Source of the DNA: a virus
Reading direction: 5' to 3' (one strand)
IMG/VR virus record: IMGVR_UViG_3300027883_000019
Location: 1-27,437 of that record
DNA: 27,437 nucleotides
The notes under the pieces: generated by a model
The model's input: only the letters and a program-made list of their open reading frames with translations
The model's database searches: none
Told to the model about the DNA's origin: nothing
Shown here: one piece after another, positions 14,512 through 21,105 of the stretch
Position numbering within the stretch: position 1 is the stretch's first letter
Layout of the letters: every line of letters starts with the position of its first letter
Position numbers and translations under genes: made by a program

Positions 14512-15545
14512 TGTGTTATACCCTTAAAAATATGCTTGATAACTTCCATAGTCCATGCGTTACCTGTCATTTTGTAAAGTTGTGTGTTACTAATGCCGGC
14601 GCTTAAAAGTGTATCAATATGATGTTCTGGTACTGTTTGAAGTCTCATGCATTCGCGCGGTGTTAGTTTGCGGTAGTGGAGTCTATCGTCTTTATCAATA
14701 TATTTGCCTTTAAACTTTTCTGCTGTTTCTTTGTTTGTCATTAACGGAACGTTACCACCACCAATGCCCATTGACGCCGTAATAGTTGGCGATTTGCCGT
14801 TGTATGTATGCTCTGCGTTTTTCTGTACTGTAGCTCTGACTACAAAGTTTCCATTCCAGCTTGCGTACTGCCTCGCTGTCATAGTTATCGCTTTATCTGT
14901 CGAGCCATCATTACATATTGCAGAGTATTTTTTTCTTAACTGAAAATCTTGCTTTTCACTCCACCACTTGTGCCATCCGTCAGAATTAACATCATTGCAG
15001 TCCTGCTCAATAATATCTTTTAATAAAATACCTCTATCTTCTGGCTGTTCAACCGCAAAGCTAGTCCAGTAATATCTGTTACGGTTTTGAGCAGATACCA
15101 GGGCGCTATTGATTAGTATTTTATGTACGTGACCTAAAGCGTTTTCGGTATGGGTTGTAATATACTGCTCAAACTCTTTTTTCATCTTTACGTTTTCAAT
15201 CATAAAGTGCGCTTTCGGGTTGTGGTATTTAACATGCTTCATAATATCCAGCATTGTCCAGAACAACATACCTCGTTCGTCTTTATCGCCTAACTGCTTA
15301 CCAGCCATTGACCAAGCTTGACAAGGAAAGCCGCCGGTAACTAAATCAATACTTGACCAATCAATATCCCATTCTCGCCATTCAGTTACACTACCTAGCT
15401 GTACAGTGTTAGGGTATAATGCTTGAGTTGCTTGTGTTGCGTACTTGTCAATTTCACTTGAGTAATACGTGCCTACATCAACATTAAGCGCTTCTAGCGC
15501 CATTCTGCCGACACTCATACCATTAAATAAGCTTAATACATTCAT
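14508..15545 (-). CDS. C5-cytosine DNA methyltransferase
   Basis: This 345-residue enzyme shows the C5-methyltransferase motifs in canonical order. Motif I is LSLFNGMSVGRMAL (4-17). Motif IV is GGFPCQAWS with catalytic Cys75. Motif VI is MIENV (115-119). Motif VIII is QNRNRYYW (153-160). Motif IX is around RKLTPRECMRLQ. Motif X is GNAWTMEVI (328-336). It transfers methyl from S-adenosylmethionine to C5 of cytosine in DNA. Motif I has LFNG where most bacterial enzymes have FSGxGG, like Dnmt3-type sequences. No restriction partner is nearby, so phage self-protection is the likely role. The recognition sequence cannot be read. Confidence 0.93.
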   Translation of the reverse strand: MNVLSLFNGMSVGRMALEALNVDVGTYYSSEIDKYATQATQALYPNTVQLGSVTEWREWDIDWSSIDLVTGGFPCQAWSMAGKQLGDKDERGMLFWTMLDIMKHVKYHNPKAHFMIENVKMKKEFEQYITTHTENALGHVHKILINSALVSAQNRNRYYWTSFAVEQPEDRGILLKDIIEQDCNDVNSDGWHKWWSEKQDFQLRKKYSAICNDGSTDKAITMTARQYASWNGNFVVRATVQKNAEHTYNGKSPTITASMGIGGGNVPLMTNKETAEKFKGKYIDKDDRLHYRKLTPRECMRLQTVPEHHIDTLLSAGISNTQLYKMTGNAWTMEVIKHIFKGITQ

Positions 15546-15898
15546 TACTTACCCACCCATGTAAATTCATGGCCAAAACTATTATCTTTAAAATCAATAA
15601 AGCCCTCTTCTCTAAGTTTTCTAGCATGTTTTAACACTGCTTTTTTACCAATGCCTGCGAAATCTTTTATTTGGGCGCTGTTAGTAACCATAAATAATTT
15701 AATAATATACTTTACTTGCTCAAGTTCAGTTAGGCTATCTAACGGCCTTTTATCGCGTTTAGAGTTAATTGTTAATCGCCTTGGTTTACGTGGCACTATT
15801 GGCGCTACATTCACTTTACCGCCGTTACTTTCAAACTGCGCTACAACGTCTAGACACCTAGCATGCTCTTCATTAGCCTTTTCTTTTGTTAAGTTCAT
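15545..15898 (-). CDS. Small DNA-binding-like protein
   Basis: This 117-residue protein has a basic middle (RKPRRLTINSKRDKRP, residues 37-52) and a C-terminal half that looks like a winged helix: helix, TNSAQIKDFAGIGKKAVLKH, then REEGFIDFKD and a final strand. The pattern suggests DNA binding. A transcriptional or replication-control role is possible but unproven. Its stop overlaps the methyltransferase start by one base (TAATG). Its start overlaps the end of the Ala-rich gene by ATGA, inside a 27-bp repeat. Confidence 0.6.
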   Translation of the reverse strand: MNLTKEKANEEHARCLDVVAQFESNGGKVNVAPIVPRKPRRLTINSKRDKRPLDSLTELEQVKYIIKLFMVTNSAQIKDFAGIGKKAVLKHARKLREEGFIDFKDNSFGHEFTWVGK

Positions 15899-16212
15899 TG
15901 TTTATTATCCTTGTTGATTTCATCAATGTAGTCTTGCTTGTTTTCGCATGTTTGTTTGAAGTATCTGTCAAGCCAATAATCAGCGGCAGCATAATCAATA
16001 GCAGCAGTATTAGCAGCAGCATAAGCACAAGCACAAGCATTAGCATTAGCAGCATAAAAATCATCAGCAACAAAGGCAGCATCAGCATCATTAGCATCGT
16101 AAGCAGCATCAGCATTCTGCTTTAACTGCTCTTGCGTGTACTTATCAGGGTTTAGCTGATTGTCTATTACCATTAATATGTGTTTGTTCATTGTTTATTA
16201 TCCTTGTTGATT
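15893..16212 (-). repeat. 27-bp direct repeats bracketing the Ala-rich gene
   Basis: Copies at 15893-15919 and 16186-16212 are identical over 27 bases. Each contains a start codon and its AAGGA ribosome binding site in minus sense. One copy is read as the last codons of the Ala-rich gene; the other is mostly intergenic, so coding constraint does not explain the match. A degenerate relative lies near 17128-17145. Confidence 0.95.
15895..16191 (-). CDS. Ala/Asp/Tyr-rich repetitive protein, 98 aa
   Basis: Residues 27-75 are a low-complexity run built on Ala with regularly placed Asp, Asn, Tyr and Phe (DAAYDANDADAAFVADDF). The run is flanked by ordinary-looking ends. Similar Ala-rich repetitive small proteins occur in accessory regions of many phages, without a known function. 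This frame is chosen because it has an AAGGA ribosome binding site and ends in an ATGA overlap with the next gene. The alternate minus-strand Leu/Met-rich frame starts inside the repeat with no such signals. The gene is bracketed by a 27-bp perfect repeat. Confidence 0.65.
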   Translation of the reverse strand: MNKHILMVIDNQLNPDKYTQEQLKQNADAAYDANDADAAFVADDFYAANANACACAYAAANTAAIDYAAADYWLDRYFKQTCENKQDYIDEINKDNKQ

Positions 16213-16966
16213 AAATTTCAAAAGCCATTTGTATAGATGTTTTATCAGTATCTTCATTGTAAATTAAAGAGCTTGCAGAGTTCACTGATTCAATATTGTT
16301 TTTCATTACATACGCCCTAACTTCTTTTGATTTTGGTTGGTAGTTACCTTTTGACCAATTTTTATCTATACCTATATTCCGGGCAATATTTGTGCTGTCA
16401 GCTGACGCAAAAGGAAGATTTTTAAAAATACTTTTATTTAAACCCCTTAACATATGTAACTTAGTTATTGGATACCCATTATCATCAACAACATGGCGAA
16501 TAACATCTTTTAACTTGCTTACAGATGACGCTGGCTTGCTTACATCATATTCACCACAAGAGCCTATAGCTACTCGATCATAATCATTGCACAGCCTTAT
16601 AAACCTTTCATCTGACTCGTTCATGTGCCACACAGGAACACCAGCACCGCAGCGATTTAAATCCCATTCACTCAATAAGATGTCATTTTCAACTTCACCA
16701 CCATCAATAACATCTGGAATAATACAAAAGTCATACCTTGGATGATTTTTTATTGATTCAATAAAGCTATAATAATCATCCCAATCAATTTTTTTTGTTT
16801 TTTTCCAAAATGTAAAAGCACCGTTGTCAATGCCAACGCCTTGGCTTATATCTAAAGCAAGATGCAATTGGCTTGTATGCGCCCAACTAACAAAAGCAAA
16901 GCCATTCTTCCAAGCTTTCATAGCGCAACTGGCTGGTGTTATAGGCCCACCGTGATAATGTTTCAT
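16211..16966 (-). CDS. TGT/DpdA-like TIM-barrel protein (putative nucleic-acid base modification enzyme)
   Basis: This 251-residue protein opens MKHYHGGPITP. Conserved-looking acidic clusters follow on predicted barrel strands: GVGIDNGAF (D47), CIIPDVIDGG (D85, D88), VPVWHMNES (H114), RVAIGSCGEY (131-140), LHMLRGLN and PFASADSTN (D190). This series resembles the tRNA-guanine transglycosylase/DpdA superfamily, whose phage members insert 7-deazaguanine bases into DNA to evade restriction. The CxCxxC zinc motif of classical TGT is absent, and the protein is shorter. The assignment is by pattern recall, so treat the reaction as a hypothesis. The next gene upstream is joined by ATGA. Confidence 0.5.
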   Translation of the reverse strand: MKHYHGGPITPASCAMKAWKNGFAFVSWAHTSQLHLALDISQGVGIDNGAFTFWKKTKKIDWDDYYSFIESIKNHPRYDFCIIPDVIDGGEVENDILLSEWDLNRCGAGVPVWHMNESDERFIRLCNDYDRVAIGSCGEYDVSKPASSVSKLKDVIRHVVDDNGYPITKLHMLRGLNKSIFKNLPFASADSTNIARNIGIDKNWSKGNYQPKSKEVRAYVMKNNIESVNSASSLIYNEDTDKTSIQMAFEI

Positions 16967-17130
16967 ATTTTCTGACTTTTAATAATGTAATGGTTTGGTA
17001 TTAATGTTTTTATTGGTGCTTTCAAATAAAAGTTACCGTTTATTTTTTTGCATAAAAGCTTCTGTTTTAATGTGGTGATTAACCATAGGTTAATCATAGA
17101 GTTAGCACACAATGTTTCCCATTTATTCAT
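16963..17130 (-). CDS. Small basic hypothetical protein, 55 aa
   Basis: This ORF is supported by its junctions: its ATG overlaps the upstream TAA by one base, and its TGA overlaps the ATG of the TGT-like gene (ATGA). AAGGA precedes the start. The product is basic, with a moderately hydrophobic stretch (SMINLWLITTL, residues 11-21) and many Lys. It might be peripheral to the membrane. No family recognised. Confidence 0.6.
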   Translation of the reverse strand: MNKWETLCANSMINLWLITTLKQKLLCKKINGNFYLKAPIKTLIPNHYIIKSQKI

Positions 17131-17276
17131 TATTTATTATCCTTACTATCAAACATTTGTTTATAGTTTAAATACTCGCGCATGTGATACTCGGCCGCTT
17201 TTTCTTTATTGCTATCAACTGATAGCTGATATTCTTTAAAATGAAAGTTCATTTTGTTTTCATAGTAGTTTTTCAT
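17130..17276 (-). CDS. Small helical hypothetical protein, 48 aa
   Basis: The start has AGAGG 7 bases upstream, and the stop overlaps the next ATG by one base. The product is Lys/Glu/Tyr-rich and probably one or two helices (KEKAAEYHMREYLNYKQMF). No domain is recognised. It belongs to the cluster of tiny genes immediately downstream of the leftward promoter, a position where phages often encode early host-takeover or anti-defence proteins (inference). Confidence 0.65.
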   Translation of the reverse strand: MKNYYENKMNFHFKEYQLSVDSNKEKAAEYHMREYLNYKQMFDSKDNK

Positions 17277-17279
17277 TGT

Positions 17280-17519
17280 TCAACCTCTAAAAGTCATGTA
17301 GTTTTTAGCCTTGTATAAATCCCACTCGCTAAATCCGCACATTTTTAAATCTTTAATGATATTGGCAACGCTATCAGAAAACCAAGCCGAAATGTTAGCG
17401 CCCGTTATTGGCAACTCCATATCGCTAGTAATATTGTCTTCATAAGAACGAGTGTAAGAAAACCCCGTATCAGTTGCCTTGATTGCATAATGTAATTTAT
17501 CAGTATTAAGTTTTAACAT
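17280..17519 (-). CDS. Hypothetical protein, 79 aa
   Basis: This is a mixed alpha/beta small protein (start MLKLNTDKLHYAIKATDTGF) with a C-terminal helix and an RG end. No recognised motif. The start has AAGGA 9 bases upstream, inside a repeated leader shared with the next upstream gene. A 3-base gap leads to the following gene. It is part of the leftward early cluster. Confidence 0.65.
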   Translation of the reverse strand: MLKLNTDKLHYAIKATDTGFSYTRSYEDNITSDMELPITGANISAWFSDSVANIIKDLKMCGFSEWDLYKAKNYMTFRG

Positions 17520-17557
17520 CTGCTCAATTCCTTGTTTGCGTTAAGTTGGGGTAAATT

Positions 17558-17788
17558 TTATTGCAATGTAAAGTCAATTCTGTAATAGCCTTCACCGATT
17601 GGATAAACATAGGCCGTATTCATATCGACAAAATGTTCAAAGTTCCATCTAACTTTAAAACTAGGACTATGAGAAATTGAGCTAATTATTTTTTTTGAAT
17701 CGCCTTTCGGGCTGTTTTCCTGTAATACAGCTTTTAATGCTGCTATCCCACTAACTGCGCCCATAATATAACTATTTATAATTTTCAT
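17558..17788 (-). CDS. Hypothetical protein, 76 aa
   Basis: The N-terminus (SYIMGAVSGIAALKAVL, residues 6-22) is moderately hydrophobic and could be a short membrane or signal segment. The rest is beta-like, ending YPIGEGYYRIDFTLQ. No family recognised. AAGGA lies 9 bases before the start within the repeated leader. A gap of 38 bases to the next gene is filled by the next leader copy. Confidence 0.6.
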   Translation of the reverse strand: MKIINSYIMGAVSGIAALKAVLQENSPKGDSKKIISSISHSPSFKVRWNFEHFVDMNTAYVYPIGEGYYRIDFTLQ

Positions 17789-17844
17789 ATGTTCAATTCC
17801 TTGTTTGCGTTAAGTGAGCGCCACGTTAGCAGCGCTATGGTTGG

Positions 17845-18084
17845 TTATTTAAACCAAGCGTTTTCTATTTCAAGAGCAACATCAGAACTACACTCTACTA
17901 ATGATTTTTCAATACCACCCTCATGAACTGAGTATTCACAATGAACAGAAAAAGCTTTTTTAGCTGCATCAGATAGCTTAGATTTAAATTCTGATATAAA
18001 TGCAAAGAATTCATGATCAGAGCTTGCAACATCGACTTGGTCGATAACTTGATTCCCAGCATATAAGTAATGTTCAGTAGCCAT
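17845..18084 (-). CDS. Hypothetical acidic protein, 79 aa, first gene of the leftward operon
   Basis: The frame is open from 18159, but I chose the ATG at 18084 (MATEHYLYAG). The longer form would cover the promoter at 18128-18156 and the repeated leader. The product is acidic and mixed alpha/beta, with two Cys (residues 49 and 65). No family is recognised. As the first gene after the strong leftward promoter it should be made very early in infection. The ribosome binding site is weak (GGGA, 6 bases upstream). Confidence 0.6.
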   Translation of the reverse strand: MATEHYLYAGNQVIDQVDVASSDHEFFAFISEFKSKLSDAAKKAFSVHCEYSVHEGGIEKSLVECSSDVALEIENAWFK

Positions 18085-18127
18085 AATATCCCACTTGTTA
18101 ATTGAGTTGTTTGCGTTAAGTGAGGTA

Positions 18128-18156
18128 ACTTTAGCAATTAGTATTTGACCTGTCAA
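18128..18156 (-). promoter_or_regulatory. Leftward sigma70-type promoter
   Basis: Minus strand: -35 TTGACA (18156-18151), 17-base spacer, -10 TAAAGT (18133-18128). A perfect -35 and ideal spacing make this the best promoter in the window. It would drive the whole leftward operon down to rusA. Confidence 0.75.
18145..18156. promoter_or_regulatory. Operator-like palindrome formed by abutting -35 boxes
   Basis: TTGACCTGTCAA is a perfect inverted repeat (TTGAC, 2 bases, GTCAA) made of the two divergent -35 hexamers. A dimeric regulator bound here would block both promoters at once. The palindrome may also simply follow from two consensus -35 boxes back to back. Confidence 0.4.
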
Positions 18157-18173
18157 CACTTTTGCGTTATTGT
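18145..18173 (+). promoter_or_regulatory. Rightward sigma70-type promoter
   Basis: TTGACC (18145-18150), 17-base spacer, TATTGT (18168-18173). It faces the replication operon starting at 18205. Its -35 abuts the -35 of the leftward promoter. Confidence 0.65.
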
Positions 18174-18204
18174 TTACAAAGATTAATTAATGAGGACGTT
18201 AGAA

Positions 18205-18423
18205 ATGCAGCAAAAAGAACTTAAAGAGTTAAACGAGCAAGGTAAAATAAAGTCGGTTATGGCAGTAGATAAAGGCGTTAACTGGAATATTGCAGTTGAT
18301 ACCGAAGATGACGGCTTTGCAGTGATAAGGGCATCAAGAGGCGGTAAGCGTGATTTTAAAACTTTAGATGCTGTTAAGGCAATGTTAGAAGAAGTTGATA
18401 TAAAATCTTTTACGGTTTGCTAA
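18205..18423 (+). CDS. Small hypothetical protein, first gene of the rightward operon
   Basis: Two ATGs are possible. I prefer 18205 (MQQKELKELNEQGK) because GAGGA lies about 8 bases upstream, while 18190 has no ribosome binding site. The 72-residue product has an N-terminal helix and then a beta-rich part with GGKRDFKTLDAVKAMLEE near the end. It looks like a small alpha/beta domain. The position as the first early rightward gene suggests a regulatory or host-directed role (inference). No family recognised. Confidence 0.65.
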   Translation: MQQKELKELNEQGKIKSVMAVDKGVNWNIAVDTEDDGFAVIRASRGGKRDFKTLDAVKAMLEEVDIKSFTVC

Positions 18424-18427
18424 GAAT

Positions 18428-18450
18428 AAAAAAACCGCTTTGCGTAGCGG
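18428..18450 (-). terminator. Hairpin with T-run on the minus strand
   Basis: The stem CCGCT (18435-18439) pairs with AGCGG (18446-18450) around a 6-base loop. Seven A lie on its left, so the T-run is on the minus strand. It would stop leftward transcripts before the divergent promoters. In the plus direction it could act as a weak attenuator after the first gene. Confidence 0.55.
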
Positions 18451-18479
18451 CTTAATTAACTAGGATAAGGTAATTATAC

Positions 18480-19118
18480 ATGACTAATAAAAAGAAGTCA
18501 TTTCTGTTGCACATAGATAGCTTAGATATACTTGATGACTTAACAAATGGTCAAGCAGGTGTTTTGTTTAAAGCTATAAAAGCATATCAACATGGTGAGG
18601 ATTTTCCGCTTGATAGCATAGTGAAAGTGGCCTTTTCACCGTTCAAAAATCAGTTTTTAAGGGATGATGAAAAGTATATAAAAACGTGTGAAAGGCGCGC
18701 TATTGCTGGCTCTAAAGGAGGCAAGCAAAAGGTAGCAAATGCTAGCAAGAGCAAGCAAACAGTAGCAAACGTAGCAGATACAAAGAATAAGAATAAGAAT
18801 AAAACAAATAATAAGAGTGATAATTATAGTAAAGACATATATCAGCAAGTAGCTGATGCCTACAATGAAGTTTTCCCGCATTTGCCTCAAGTGGTTAAAG
18901 TTAGCCAGAAAAGAAAATCACACATAGCAGCAAGCATTAACGAGTTTAAAAAAGACTTTGGATTTGATAATGCTGACAACTGGAAAAGCTTATTTTATCA
19001 TGCAGCAAAAAGTGATTTCTTAACTGGAAGGAAAACGGATTGGTCTATGGACTTTGACTTTGTAATAAACAAAACTAACCTATTAAAAATAATTGAGGGT
19101 AATTACGACAATGTTTAA
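18480..19118 (+). CDS. Replication initiation / helicase-loader-like protein (DUF6291-type N-terminus)
   Basis: This 212-residue protein starts with a domain (KKSFLLHIDSLDILDDL to about residue 85, with SKGGKQ) typical of DUF6291 phage proteins found before DnaB-type helicases. A Lys/Asn-rich linker (95-118) follows. The C-terminal region contains NEVFPHLPQV and a final block with WSMDFDFVINKTNLLKI, as in phage replication proteins. It probably opens the origin or loads the helicase encoded next. Linker sequences in such genes often hold the origin, and this one is A-rich and repetitive (AATAAGAATAAGAATAA at 18784-18800). It overlaps the helicase start by 8 bases. Confidence 0.75.
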   Translation: MTNKKKSFLLHIDSLDILDDLTNGQAGVLFKAIKAYQHGEDFPLDSIVKVAFSPFKNQFLRDDEKYIKTCERRAIAGSKGGKQKVANASKSKQTVANVADTKNKNKNKTNNKSDNYSKDIYQQVADAYNEVFPHLPQVVKVSQKRKSHIAASINEFKKDFGFDNADNWKSLFYHAAKSDFLTGRKTDWSMDFDFVINKTNLLKIIEGNYDNV

Positions 19119-20490
19119 AGAGCCACCACATAATCAGAATGCAGAAAAAGCGATATTAGGCGCATTACTAACAGATAGTAATAACCAATCATGTAGGCAA
19201 ACACTTGATATGATGGATTCATCAGCGTTTTACCTGCAAAGCAACAGGGTCATCTTTGATACGATCAAGAGAATGTCACAAGATGATTTACATATTGACA
19301 CGATAACAGTTACAGAAAAGTTAAAAGCAGATGGCAACGAAAATATATCAGGTGGTTATTTTTATATTTCAGAACTACCAAGAGCCGTTACAAGTTTAGC
19401 GCTAACAACTGTACACGTTAACTTAGTAAACAAAATAGCTACAACAAGGGAAATAATAACAACAGCACAACAGGCGATTGAACATTCTGAAAACCTTGAT
19501 CCAAACGAATTAATCGAAATGATAGAAAACAATTTAAGAGCTATCACTTCAAAAGATACAGGTAAGGAAGTTAGCCACATTTCAGACTTTGGCGAGTGTT
19601 GGGTTAAGAAACTAGAAGACCGTGTAAACAGTGGGGACGCTATAAGCGGATTGGAGACGGGTATTGCTCAACTCGATGAAAGACTATCGGGATTTGATTT
19701 AGAGGGCTTAATTGTGCTTGCTGGGCGCCCTAGCATGGGTAAAACGTTAATGGCTCAGACAATAATGGCTTTTGTGGGCGGTAAAGCGCAAAAAAACTGT
19801 TTATTCTTCTCAATGGAAATGAGCGACAAGCAGGTCTATGAAAGATTTATTTCCAAATCATCAGGTGTATGCCCTAAAAAAATAAGAAGTGGTAAAGGGC
19901 TTGATGATGAAGATTGGGGTAGATTAACTGCTGGTATGGGTCGCGTTAACAGCAGTAAAATATTTGTTGATACTGATGCGAAATTATCAGTGGCACAAAT
20001 TAGAGCCAGAGTACGCAGACACGCATCAAAAAACGGCAACATAGGTTTAATAGTTATTGATTACCTTGGTCTCATGGCTATGCCTAAAGCAGCCAGCTTA
20101 ACAATATCAATAGGCGAAGTTACATCAGCACTAAAAAGCTTAGCTAAGGAAATGAAAACACCAATCTTATTGCTTGTGCAAGGTAGCAGAGCAATGGACA
20201 AAGGCGGCCGCCCGGTAATGAGTGACTTAAAAGATTCAAGCTCAATTGAAGCTGATGCCGATGTTGTTTTATTTGTTCACCGTCAAGAAGTATTAGACCC
20301 TGACACAGAATTAAAAGGCGTAACAGAATTAATAATCGCAAAAGATAGACACAACGATGGTAACGGAACAATACATTTAACAAAATGCTCTGGTGGCTTT
20401 ATGGAGATAAGCGAGCAGGAAGTTGCTGAAATGGTACACAGAGAAGAAACCAAGAACCAGCCACCGCAAAGAGGTTATGCAAGAAGATGA
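19111..20490 (+). CDS. dnaB: DnaB-type replicative helicase
   Basis: The start is the ATG at 19111 (MFKEPPHNQNAEKAILGALL), a typical DnaB N-terminus, with GAGGG 11 bases upstream. The product has 459 residues. The N-terminal domain spans about 1-110. Walker A GRPSMGKT lies at about 205-212, followed by FFSMEMSDKQV. Walker B LIVIDYLGLM lies at about 313-322, then LLLVQGSR and motif-4-like DLKDSSSIEADADVVLFVHR. It is a hexameric 5'-3' helicase that unwinds DNA at the fork. It follows its probable loader, and no primase domain is fused. The stop overlaps the next gene by ATGA. Confidence 0.93.
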   Translation: MFKEPPHNQNAEKAILGALLTDSNNQSCRQTLDMMDSSAFYLQSNRVIFDTIKRMSQDDLHIDTITVTEKLKADGNENISGGYFYISELPRAVTSLALTTVHVNLVNKIATTREIITTAQQAIEHSENLDPNELIEMIENNLRAITSKDTGKEVSHISDFGECWVKKLEDRVNSGDAISGLETGIAQLDERLSGFDLEGLIVLAGRPSMGKTLMAQTIMAFVGGKAQKNCLFFSMEMSDKQVYERFISKSSGVCPKKIRSGKGLDDEDWGRLTAGMGRVNSSKIFVDTDAKLSVAQIRARVRRHASKNGNIGLIVIDYLGLMAMPKAASLTISIGEVTSALKSLAKEMKTPILLLVQGSRAMDKGGRPVMSDLKDSSSIEADADVVLFVHRQEVLDPDTELKGVTELIIAKDRHNDGNGTIHLTKCSGGFMEISEQEVAEMVHREETKNQPPQRGYARR

Positions 20491-20714
20491 TAATACAAGC
20501 TAATATGCAAGCGCAGAAAGATTTTAAAAATAACATGGGATTCAGTATTGCTGATGCAGAAATAAAACTAAGAAGTACGAAGGAAAACACAGAAGAGTTA
20601 TGGGCGCTAAGATGTACTATCAATGGTTTTTGCTCAAAAACAAATGAAAAAATAAAATTATCTGATGATGATAAAAAAGCAATACAACAAAGAATAGATG
20701 AATTAATTAAATAG
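20487..20714 (+). CDS. Hypothetical helical protein, 75 aa
   Basis: This acidic/basic mixed helical protein (KLRSTKENTEELWALRCTIN) has two Cys and a Lys/Asp-rich end. No family recognised. It is translationally coupled to the helicase by an ATGA overlap, so it may be a replication accessory, but that is only context. Confidence 0.65.
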   Translation: MIIQANMQAQKDFKNNMGFSIADAEIKLRSTKENTEELWALRCTINGFCSKTNEKIKLSDDDKKAIQQRIDELIK

Positions 20715-20725
20715 GAGTTATAAAC

Positions 20726-20926
20726 ATGAGTAATGAATACGGCTTTGACTTTGGTAGTATGTCAGTGACTAGAACATGTCAAGATGACAGGTCATCAGTT
20801 ATCAGTATAAAAACCAAGAAAACTAGTTTTAGTGTTCGCACTACTAATAACGGCTCAGTAAGGTTTTTTGATGGTCAAGGGAACGAGTGCGAGCTAATCA
20901 ATAAAGAACACAATAGAGGTAAATAG
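20726..20926 (+). CDS. Hypothetical protein, 66 aa
   Basis: This is a beta-rich small protein (SVISIKTKKTSFSVRTTN) with no recognised motif. TAGGAG lies 8 bases upstream of the ATG. It ends inside the first copy of a repeated leader (20906-20926), so its last codons NKEHNRGK are encoded by the leader DNA. Confidence 0.6.
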   Translation: MSNEYGFDFGSMSVTRTCQDDRSSVISIKTKKTSFSVRTTNNGSVRFFDGQGNECELINKEHNRGK

Positions 20927-20927
20927 T

Positions 20928-21101
20928 ATGAAACTTAATATTCACAATACTCACGTTATTATGAGTGATGGCGGTCGAAAGAAAATCTTTCATAATAAGA
21001 AAGATGGCTCTTACATCAATGTTAATGGAAGTAAGGTAAATATAGCCAACTTATTCCTTGATGGCTCCCTTATGTGGAGTAAACAAAACAATAGAGGTTA
21101 A
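20928..21101 (+). CDS. Hypothetical protein, 57 aa
   Basis: This short ORF starts with ATG at 20928 after AGAGG in the repeated leader, and ends at TAA 21099-21101 inside the next leader copy. It is beta-rich (GSYINVNGSKVNIANLFL) with a basic N-terminal half. Its ending SKQNNRG resembles the ending NKEHNRGK of the gene before it, because both are encoded by the leader repeat. No family recognised. Confidence 0.65.
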   Translation: MKLNIHNTHVIMSDGGRKKIFHNKKDGSYINVNGSKVNIANLFLDGSLMWSKQNNRG

Positions 21102-21105
21102 TAGA

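Larger units (their letters stand above)
17524..18124 (-). repeat. Three copies of a 5' leader element upstream of consecutive small genes
   Basis: On the minus strand ACTTAACGCAAACAAGGAAT precedes the genes starting at 17519 and 17788 (copies at 17524-17546 and 17793-17815, 23 bases identical). CTCACTTAACGCAAACAA precedes the gene at 18084 (18107-18124). The copies include the ribosome binding site in two cases but not in the third. The core TTTGCGTTA also occurs at 18161-18169. Confidence 0.9.

Noticed and set aside
15873-16115. Minus-strand Leu/Met-rich frame over the Ala-rich gene
   Set aside because: It is the out-of-frame reading of GCN-type repeats. It has no ribosome binding site and overlaps a gene with proper start and stop junctions.
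15886-16125. Plus-strand Ser/Ile-rich frame over the same repeats
   Set aside because: Low-complexity shadow of the Ala-rich gene, antisense to a continuous operon.
17048-17239. Plus-strand 63-codon frame
   Set aside because: Antisense to two small minus-strand genes that have better start signals and coupled stops.
17524-18124. CRISPR-like reading of the three leader repeats
   Set aside because: Spacing of about 270-310 bp with genes between copies, not short regular spacers. They are gene leaders.
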